Part shown: positions 1 through 7,200 of the stretch, piece after piece
Layout: every line of letters begins with the position of its first letter
How positions within the stretch are numbered: position 1 is the first letter of the stretch
Origin: Desmonostoc vinosum HA7617-LM4
GTDB taxonomy: Bacteria; Cyanobacteriota; Cyanobacteriia; Cyanobacteriales; Nostocaceae
Length of the DNA: 64,000 bases
Direction: 5' to 3'
NCBI GenBank assembly: GCA_019359515.1
Contig: JAHHHC010000025.1
Location: 23,448 to 87,447, forward strand
The notes under the pieces: generated by a model
Database searches by the model: none
Seen by the model: only the letters and a program-made list of their open reading frames with translations
Told to the model about the DNA's origin: nothing
Position numbers and translations under genes: made by a program

Positions 1-126
1 GATCGCCAACATCGACGACAACTTACTTCGCCATTGCCGCTGATTTGGAGGTTTTTTAGCAACACGTTTGAGAGGTTTTTTTAGTTTAGAAGCTTTTGGC
101 GTCAGCTTGCGCGGGCGGTTTACCAT
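1..126 (-). CDS. N-terminal part of an unrecognised basic protein (runs off left edge)
   Basis: A leftward frame opens with ATG at 126 and stays open for 42 codons to the edge of the window. It begins [17 protein letters not shown] and is very rich in Lys and Arg, as in a cytoplasmic N-terminal extension. I do not recognise the family from this part. The start codon lies only two bases from a heptanucleotide repeat array, so no Shine-Dalgarno sequence is visible and any promoter must lie within or beyond the repeats. The frame could also be chance. The steady residue pattern and the lack of another gene here favour a real gene. Confidence 0.45.
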   Translation of the reverse strand, partial: MVNRPRKLTPKASKLKKPLKRVAKKPPNQRQWRSKLSSMLAI

Positions 127-128
127 GG

Positions 129-270
129 TTGGGGATTGGGGATTGGCGATTGGCGATTGGGGACTGGGGACTGGGGACTGGGGACTGGGGACTGGGGACT
201 GGGGATTGGGGATTGGGGATTGGGGATTGGGGATTGGCGATTGGCGATTGGCGATTGGCGATTGGCGATT
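129..270. repeat. Heptanucleotide tandem repeat array (TGGGGAT/TGGGGAC/TGGCGAT)
   Basis: About twenty copies of a 7-bp unit occur in three runs: TGGGGAT, then TGGGGAC, then TGGGGAT and TGGCGAT. This is the short tandemly repeated type found between genes of heterocystous cyanobacteria. The open frames across it are artefacts of a 7-bp period, which lets all frames stay open. Confidence 0.9.
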
Positions 271-288
271 GTCATTGATTATTCTCCA

Positions 289-396
289 CGTCCCCGCATC
301 CCCCTCATCTCCCTCATCCCCCTCATCTCCCTCATCCCCCTCATCTCCCTCATCTCCCTCATCTCCCTCATCTCCCTCATCTCCCTCATCCCCCAT
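289..396. repeat. 9-bp tandem repeat array (CTCATCTCC/CTCATCCCC)
   Basis: Roughly eleven copies of a 9-bp unit mix CTCATCTCC and CTCATCCCC. The same unit occurs inside the porin gene downstream at about 771-800. A TATACT hexamer at about 404 follows directly and could serve as a -10 element for the porin, but no convincing -35 is present within the repeat. Confidence 0.88.
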
Positions 397-539
397 TCCC
401 TGTTATACTCGCGCTTTGTAAAGTTGCCTAGAGTTATTTAGGTCTAATTTGGTACAAAATACGTAAATACCCGCATGTAAAATCAAGATGACTGAGAATA
501 CACTCTTGACTTAAGTGTGCGTAAGTAGAGTATAGAATC

Positions 540-2354
540 TTGAAAGGTAGATATATTAGCCGTAGTCATAGCAAAAACGCAATACTCGCATGTTTACTAA
601 TTGCGGGATTCAATGGAGTTTTTGAGAAGGCGATCGCAATTCCCACGGTTACAAATACTACTCAAGAATCAACAAATATAGAAACGCCAGAAAGTATAAA
701 TTTAAATCCTCCCTCATCCCCGGTCACTGAGCAAAGCCGTTTGCGTAGCGTCTTTGACAGGAGAAGTGCATCTCCCTCATCTCCCTCATCCCCCTCCTTC
801 CCCCTTTCCTCAACAGAAGAACCGACCGATAACCCGATGGCGCAAGTCACATCGGTTTCTCAACTCCAGGATGTACAACCTACAGATTGGGCGTTTGGTG
901 CATTGCAGTCTTTGGTGGAACGTTATGGTTGCATAGCAGGTTATCCCGATAGTACCTATCGTGGGAATCGTCCTTTAACACGCTATGAATTTGCCGCCGG
1001 CGTAAATGCTTGCTTGGATAAAATTAATGAATTAATCGCCACAACTACCAATGATTTAGTCACACGTGAAGATTTAGCAACTTTACAAAAATTACAAGCA
1101 GAATTTGCCGCCGAATTAACAACTTTACAAGGCCGTGTAGATAGTTTAACAACGCAAACTGCTGAAATCGCAGCTAACCAATTTTCTGCAACCACTAAAC
1201 TTAGCGGACTACTAATCGTTGGGATTCAAGGAAGGAATGAGAATCGGGGTGATGTTAATCCTAGAGATGGTACAAAAGATACAGATGATGCGGGCATAAA
1301 CACTAGTGTTATATCTCTAGCACAGCTGTATTTAACTAGCCAAATTACTCCCCGCAGCTACCTGTTTACAGGTCTTTTATCTGGCAACGGTACTAGTGCG
1401 CCCAGGTTTAACAATACTGTTTCTCGGAATGACGTGTTACTTGGCTACGAATTTACTACAGATAACTTAATCATTAGTGATCTGAATTATCACTGGTTAG
1501 TCACAGATAACCTAGCATTGATGGTAGGAACAGAAGGCGTGAGTATGCCGTCTGCTTTCCGAGGCCCAAATCGGGTAGAAAGTGCAGCAACAGGGCCATT
1601 GTCTTATTTTGCTCAAAGAAACCCAATCTTAAATATGGGATATGGTCATGCTGGGATTGCTATTGATTGGCAGTTTGCTAGACGCGCTAGTTTGCAGGCA
1701 ATTTATGCTAGTTACAGTCCAGGTAATCCAGGTCTGCGTAGCGGTTTGTTTGATGGTAATACCACTACAGGTGTACAACTGCTGTTAACACCTACTGATG
1801 CTGTAGATTTCAGTTTGTATTACGTGAATAATTACTCATCGGATGGTTGTTTACTGACTTTCGTAGGCGATGAATGCCTCACTGCGGTTAATACCACTAC
1901 TGGAAAATCAGCACCCCTACAAACGAATGCTGTTGGTGCAACTGTAACATGGCAAATTTCACCGCGTATTACTTTAGGGGCATGGGGTGGTTATACTAAG
2001 TCTCACATTCCTGGGCGATCGGGAAATGTAGAAACGACGAATTATATGGTGTTTCTGAATTTCCCTGATTTATTTGCCAGGGGAAATTTGGGAGGAATTT
2101 ATGTCGGGCAACCTCCTAAAATTACTAGTAGCGATTTACCTGTAGGAAATAATGTCCCTGACTTTGTGAATACAGGTTTAGGTCGTGCCGGAGGACAACC
2201 GGGAACCACTACTCAAATAGAAGCATTTTATCGTTTTCAGTTAAGCGATAACATTAGCATTACACCTGGCATGATCTATATTTTAGAGCCTGGTCATACA
2301 CCAGATAATGACTCAATAACTATTGGTATTTTGCGGGGTAGCTTTAGTTTTTGA
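540..2354 (+). CDS. SLH-domain outer-membrane porin (OprB/iron-uptake porin family)
   Basis: This 604-residue protein has the plan of cyanobacterial porins. A signal peptide with hydrophobic core AILACLLIAGF comes first, then a low-complexity linker. An S-layer homology domain covers about residues 109-165 (DVQPTDWAFGALQSL...GYPDSTYRGNRPLTRYEFA). A short coiled-coil covers about 165-215, and an OprB-like beta-barrel runs to a C-terminal Phe. The SLH domain binds peptidoglycan-linked polymer and the barrel passes small solutes or ions; the substrate cannot be told. The only start that keeps the signal peptide is TTG at 540, with a poor ribosome site. A TTGACT at 506 and TATAGA at 531 are promoter-like but 19 bp apart and very close to the start. 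The linker carries an in-frame repeat insertion at 736-806. Confidence 0.9.
   Translation: MKGRYISRSHSKNAILACLLIAGFNGVFEKAIAIPTVTNTTQESTNIETPESINLNPPSSPVTEQSRLRSVFDRRSASPSSPSSPSFPLSSTEEPTDNPMAQVTSVSQLQDVQPTDWAFGALQSLVERYGCIAGYPDSTYRGNRPLTRYEFAAGVNACLDKINELIATTTNDLVTREDLATLQKLQAEFAAELTTLQGRVDSLTTQTAEIAANQFSATTKLSGLLIVGIQGRNENRGDVNPRDGTKDTDDAGINTSVISLAQLYLTSQITPRSYLFTGLLSGNGTSAPRFNNTVSRNDVLLGYEFTTDNLIISDLNYHWLVTDNLALMVGTEGVSMPSAFRGPNRVESAATGPLSYFAQRNPILNMGYGHAGIAIDWQFARRASLQAIYASYSPGNPGLRSGLFDGNTTTGVQLLLTPTDAVDFSLYYVNNYSSDGCLLTFVGDECLTAVNTTTGKSAPLQTNAVGATVTWQISPRITLGAWGGYTKSHIPGRSGNVETTNYMVFLNFPDLFARGNLGGIYVGQPPKITSSDLPVGNNVPDFVNTGLGRAGGQPGTTTQIEAFYRFQLSDNISITPGMIYILEPGHTPDNDSITIGILRGSFSF
736..806. 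repeat. Dispersed repeat plus 9-bp tandem repeat inside the porin gene
   Basis: The stretch reads GCGTAGCGTCTTTGACAGG followed by CTCATCTCC-type units. Its first part matches intergenic repeats near 3290, 4155 and 43785. Translated in frame it gives the linker [16 protein letters not shown], between signal peptide and SLH domain. Confidence 0.75.
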
Positions 2355-2522
2355 GAAAGAGACTAGGGATTAAGGTGTGTTAAGCGTTCTTACAGGGTAG
2401 CCCAACCCAATTTAACGAAGGCAGGAGGTAGGAGGCTGTTTTTGTAACGGGGATTTATATGCCACTGCAAAAACTTTGGACGAAGTCCGGTTTTAGACCC
2501 GATTGTTTCGATAAATAAAAAA

Positions 2523-2545
2523 AGGTTTGGCTCACCACCAAACCT
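2523..2545 (-). terminator. Hairpin with A/T tract downstream of the porin gene
   Basis: AGGTTTGG and CCAAACCT form a perfect 8-bp stem around a 7-base loop. The T-run lies on the left when read on the minus strand, so it would stop leftward transcription best. No leftward gene is evident nearby, so its role is open. Confidence 0.4.
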
Positions 2546-2814
2546 CTATATAAATCCAGTGCATAACAACATCCCGAATTAATTTACTCATGATTATTTT
2601 CCTAGGTCATCTTCCTATAGGATGTGTCCAAGTATCTTAAAACCTGATAACATGTTATTTCTTTATCTTTCGTGAATCATCAGATTAGTCATAGTGATTT
2701 GATAAAGAATTCGGACAAATCCTTTGGTAAAAACATTGCATTGCTGAGGCAGTGCATTGGGGAAACACTGCGTTGCGCGGGTTAAGAGCGTTTAAGCAAG
2801 TGTTGTCGGCTTTG

Positions 2815-2887
2815 CCGACTTAAAGCAACTGACGCGCGATTTCTAATCGTCGGGGCTAGTATTAATTTAGACTTTTCAAACAACCTC
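2815..2887. mobile_element. Truncated MITE copy with IS5-like terminal repeat
   Basis: The right end (2870-2887) reads GACTTTTCAAACAACCTC, the complement of GAGGTTGTTTGAAAAGTC. It is preceded by CGCGATTTCTAATCG, the inner arm of the full element at 20683-20858. The left half is missing or scrambled. A possible TTA target copy follows at 2888-2890. Confidence 0.6.
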
Positions 2888-2890
2888 TTA

Positions 2891-2993
2891 TACCATTTCA
2901 CATTAATGGCGATACACATAAATTTTGTAGAGACGCGCTTTTGAAGCGTCTCTACACCGTCTGTATTTGTATCAAGATTTTCGTGAATTGGTA
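2891..2993. repeat. Short inverted-repeat element with central hairpin
   Basis: The ends TACCATTTCAC and GTGAATTGGTA are near-perfect inverted repeats about 100 bp apart. In the middle TGTAGAGACGC and GCGTCTCTACA form an 11-bp hairpin of a type common in cyanobacterial gaps. It is probably a non-autonomous element. Confidence 0.55.
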
Positions 2994-3184
2994 TTAAGGG
3001 AGAACTCTTAACGGGCAACAGGCAACAGAGAAATCCCCATAATTAAAATTAGGGGATTTGAATTTTTTATAAATAAATACAGAGGCTTTAACCCCTATAT
3101 TTGGGGCTAATTCTTTTTTATGTTCCCTGTTAAGAATTCCCCCCTCGAATGGGCTTAATAAATAAAGTTTAAAAGCAATTCAAT

Positions 3185-3390
3185 AGACCTCTTACATAAA
3201 TATTTTTTTTGTTGGGCTACGCCCCGCTTCTCTACGAGACGCTTCGCGAACGCTAACACGCAGAGGCGCAGCGAAAAGTTCTGTTCGCGTAGCGTCTCCG
3301 TCAGGAGAAGGAGGGTTTCCCTCCGTAGGAAACTTTTCAAGACAGAGACGCAGAGAAGAGAACGCAAAGAAGGACTTTTGCAAGAGATCT
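3185..3390. mobile_element. MITE-like element with TIRs and AAT target duplication
   Basis: The left end AGACCTCTTACATAAA and the complement of the right end, AGATCTCTTGCAAAAG, are matching terminal inverted repeats. The trinucleotide AAT flanks both sides (3182-3184 and 3391-3393), consistent with a 3-bp target duplication. The interior consists of other dispersed repeats (CGCTTCGCGAACGC, GCGTAGCGTCTCC, GGGTTTCCCTCCGTAGG). The same ends occur at 9530-9695 and as a lone end at 59268. Confidence 0.6.
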
Positions 3391-3664
3391 AATATTTGCG
3401 ATTTAGATCAAAATATCATAGATAAATTGTAATGTTGTGCCAAAATGCCAAATAGATATCAACAAAAAAGACGGGATTAAACCCGTCCTTCGTATAACAG
3501 GTAAAAACATCTTGGTAATTTCTGCAAGATATCAAAAGACTACAGTCGAAAGTTGCCAAAATGCCAAAGAATAAACTTTGAAATTTTTTAGACTTGTCCA
3601 GCCGTCAAGATTTGGGTTACGGTCATTTGGGCTTTCTGGGCATCAACAGCCTCCCCAGCTTTTT

Positions 3665-3838
3665 TACCAAGAAGACGCAAAGACGCGGGGAAGGGGAGAC
3701 GCGGACGCGACCCTTCTCAAGGTCGAAGCGCTGGTCAAAAGCCCCCGAATGCGAGTCGTGGAGGCAAAAAATGTTTTCCTTGCTTGAATCCCCTAGCTTT
3801 AGTTATGGGGACTCTCCGCGTCCCCGCGTCCCCGCGTC
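3665..3838. repeat. Dispersed ~170-bp repeat, copy 1
   Basis: This stretch runs from TACCAAGAAGACGC through GGTCAAAAGCCCCCGA and TTGAATCCCCTAGCTTTAG to a GACGCGGGG-type tandem repeat. It is nearly identical to the reverse complement of 31366-31554. The core has small hairpins, one with an unpaired T, reminiscent of IS200/IS605 ends; that link is inference. Confidence 0.8.
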
Positions 3839-3875
3839 CAAACGTCTCCGCGTCCTCATCAATTCCTCGTCTCCC

Positions 3876-4082
3876 TCATCCCCTGTTCCCTTGTTCAAGG
3901 ACATCGCCAACCTGAAAAGTTTGCCCTTGTACTGTTACTTGGTCGCTTGAGACTAACTGCCGTCCTCGTCGGGTTTCAACTGTGCCATTGACTTTAACAT
4001 TACCATCAATGATCATCAGTTTGGCTTGTCCTCCAGTTGGGGCTATACCTATTAATTTTAAAAATTGGTCGAGTTTAATCAT
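3876..4082 (-). CDS. Small S4-domain RNA-binding protein
   Basis: The 68-residue product starts MIKLDQFLKLIGIAPTGGQA and carries the S4 signature (LDQFLKL...GGQAKLMI.DGNVKVNG). It resembles the YbcJ/RlbA-type small S4 proteins that bind structured RNA, probably on the ribosome. Almost the entire protein is the S4 fold. The last residues, after VGDVLE, are read out of repeat DNA (EQGNRG), so the C-terminus and stop seem to come from a tandem repeat that has moved up to the gene. The 132-bp gap to the kinase gene on the right is filled with GTTAAGCGTTC and GTAGCGTCTCC repeats. Its exact RNA target is unknown. Confidence 0.8.
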   Translation of the reverse strand: MIKLDQFLKLIGIAPTGGQAKLMIIDGNVKVNGTVETRRGRQLVSSDQVTVQGQTFQVGDVLEQGNRG

Positions 4083-4214
4083 GTTGCCACTTATTGAAAA
4101 AGTTCTCTGTTAAGCGTTCTCCGTGGGCTGAACGTACCCCAAAGCGTAAGTAAGCGAATCGTAGCGTCTCCGACAAGAGAAGTCAAAGCCTGTTAAGCGT
4201 TCCCTTCTTTGCAA

Positions 4215-7200
4215 TTATGATTGATGACGACCGATAAGATTGGCAACTAGTTTAGCTAACTCTATGGGATCGGCAGGCTTAGGAACGTGTTTTTGAAATC
4301 CTGCGCTTAATGCTTGGACTTGATCAATTTCTCCTGCGTAGGCAGTTAAAGCGATCGCTAAAATTTGTCCGCCTTGTTCTGGTGGTAATTTTCTCACTTC
4401 ACGGATCAATGTATAGCCATCCATTAATGGCATTGCAATATCACTTAATAAAACATCCTGCTGAGACTGGGCTAATGCTTCTAGTGCTGCGGTTGCAGAT
4501 GCGACTGCCGTTACTGTCGCCCCATACTTTTCCAAAACGAAGCAGAAAAACTCTCGTACATCAACCTGATCTTCCACAAGCAAAATTCTAACTCCACAGA
4601 GAAATAAATCTGCGTTGTTAGTTTCTAAATCAGGAGACTCTGCACTTGGAATATCTAAGTGAGAATTTTTGAGCAAGGGTAACTTGACTGTGAAGGTTGC
4701 CCCCTTTCCTTCACCAGGACTTTCGGCATGAACTGTACCACCATGAAGTTCCACCAAATGGCGCACGATCGCCAGCCCTAATCCCAGTCCGCCAAATACT
4801 CTAGTTGTCTTGCTATCTGATTGTCGGAAGTACTCAAAGACGTGAGGCAAAAAGGCTCTGCTGATGCCTTTGCCTGTATCAATCACTTGAATTTGGGCGT
4901 AGTTAAGTGCTGAGTGCTGAGTAGATGAGTGTGGTTTTGGGGAGCCATCCCCGTTGTCGCTGAGTGTTGATAATCGCACTTCTACTCGTCCGCCTGACGG
5001 GGTGAATTTGACGGCATTTGAGAGCAGATTCCAAACTACTTGTTGCAAGCGATCGCCGTCTCCCATTACCTGTATGATATTATCGCCTAGCACTGTTTGA
5101 ATTTGAATTGATTTGGCTTCTGCTGCTAGGCAGACAGTTTCGAGGGCGTTGGTGATTGTTGCTCTCAAATCGACGGTAGAAATTTTGAGGTTGAGTTTAC
5201 CTTGCAAAATCCGCGAAACATCTAATAGATCTTCAATTAGTTGAGTTTGTAATTTGGCGTTGCGCTCAATTGTCTCCAAAGCACGGGTGATAGTTGCTTG
5301 GTCATGCTTGCGGGTTCTGAGCAACTTTGCCCAACCCAAGATGGGATTGAGGGGTGTTCTCAGTTCATGAGAAAGGACTGCGAGGAATTCATCTTTGATG
5401 CGGTTGGCTGTTTCGGCTTCGGCGCGTGCTGTCTGTTCGGCTTCGTAAAGTTGGGCGCGGGCGATCGCTTGTCCACACTGCTGCCCTAAAGTCAAGATAA
5501 ATCTCTGGTCTTCTTCGTTAAATGTTTGGGCGATCGCAAATTTGAATTCCAATGCCCCAATGATCTTACCTTCTTGCACCAAAGGAATAGAAGCACAAGC
5601 AAAATTTCCCTCTTGACTGGGAAAATCGAGATATTTTTTGGCAACCCAAGCGGCTTGATTTTCGATAAAGATTGGCTGTCCAGTTCTGACTGTTTCCGCT
5701 GAAGGGATAGAACAACTCAGAGAAAAACTTGCCCAAGTATCTATAAAATATTGTGAATAGCCCGCTGCTTGCACTAGTTTTAAAGTAACTTCGTCCTCAG
5801 CTAGTAAGACGACAAAACCGGCTTGAGCATTCAAAGCCGCAATTCCTTGAGTTACTACCACGTTTGCCACTTGTTGGAGAGTTAACGCTTCCGAGAGGGC
5901 AGCGGTGATTCTTTGTAAAAGCGCAATCCGATTGACAGCCTGTTCTGCTGCTTGTTTTGCCTGCTGAGTTTCTTGATATAGCCTAGCGTTATCAATTGCT
6001 GTTGCTGCACGACGAGCGATGTCTTCAGCTAAAGCTACATCTGTTTGTTCGTAATGACGGCCTGATTCGGCACTGAAAAAAGATATTGCTCCGAATAGTT
6101 GCCCACGAGAACGTAGAGGAATCACCATTAAAGAACAGATCCCCAAACTTCGCAGCAATTGCAGATGTTCGGCGTTTTGAGCCATCTGTACCAGAGTTTG
6201 GTCAGAAAAATTGGTATGGAATACAGCTTTTCCTTGCCGCAGACGTTTTACAAGATGTTCTCCACCGCTTTTTGGTGGATAGCGTCGTCGGATTTCAATC
6301 AAAGTTTGGCGTTTTATGGGGTCGGCAGTTGCCAGGGCAATCTGTTTACTTGACCAATCTTGTAGGAAAATATCTACAATACACCAGTCAGCTAGTGTGG
6401 GAACTGCCAAATTAGCCACGCCAGTCAGGGTGGCTTCATAATCTAATGAGGCGGCTATTAAGGTACTGGCTTCTACTAAAAATTGTTGTGCCGCTTCTGC
6501 TCGTTTGCGATCGCTGATATCTTCAATAATGCCCACTGCATACTTCGGTTGTCCATGAGCATCTTGAACCACTGATGATGTCAAGTTGATCCAAATGAGT
6601 GAGCCATCTTTGCGAATGTAGCGTTTTTCTAGAGAATAACCATTAATTTTTCCTGCCAAAACTCGTTGAGCATTGACTAAATCAGCTTCCAAGTCATCGG
6701 GATGAGTAATTTGTTGGCAGTTCATCTGGATTAATTCTTCATATTTGTACCCGGTGATCTCGCACAAGGCAGGGTTAATTTGAATGAATTTACCATCCAA
6801 TGCTACCTGAGCAATACCAACGGCTGCTTGGTCGAACATGGCTCGGAATCTTTCTTCGCTCTCGCGCAGAGCCGTTTCGGCTTGCTTGAGCGCTGTTAGT
6901 TCTGCCAAAATTATGCCGATACCTATGGTTTCATCCAGTGTATTATGAACTGGGTAGTAGTTGCCCAACCAATAACCGTTCGTGCCAGGTTTTCCCGGTG
7001 CTTCACCACTGATTTCTACATTGAGCAAGGGCTTACCTGTATCTAATACGCGTTGTAGCTGTTGCTCAAACTCAGTCGCCATCTCTGGTAACACTTGTTG
7101 AATTTTCCGTCCGAGATGTTCTTCAATGGTCAAACCGTTAATATCAGCCAATACCTGATTAATGCGGAGATAGCGCAGTTCTCGGTCTAGAAAGCAGACA

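Larger units (their letters stand above)
2355..3875. other. 1.5-kb gene-free region made of nested repeats
   Basis: I find no credible gene in this stretch. It holds a hairpin (2523-2545), a half element with IS5-like terminal repeat (to 2887), an inverted-repeat element (2891-2993) and a MITE-like element with target duplication (3185-3390). It ends in a roughly 170-bp repeat shared with 31.4-31.55 kb. Between them are AT-rich bases without visible signals. Short frames here are built from repeat sequence and show no protein-like composition. Confidence 0.7.

Noticed and set aside
68..441. Three overlapping rightward frames rich in [10 protein letters not shown] and SPSSPSSP
   Set aside because: They are translations of 7-bp and 9-bp tandem repeats, with no start context or protein-like composition.
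2782..3018. Leftward frame of 78 residues
   Set aside because: It runs across two different repeat elements and a hairpin; no family resemblance.
3155..3383. Leftward frames with LRLCVLAFAKR-type residues
   Set aside because: They are read from the interior of the MITE at 3185-3390.
3578..3950. Rightward frames of 69 and 118 residues
   Set aside because: They coincide with the 170-bp repeat and run into the antisense of the S4 gene.
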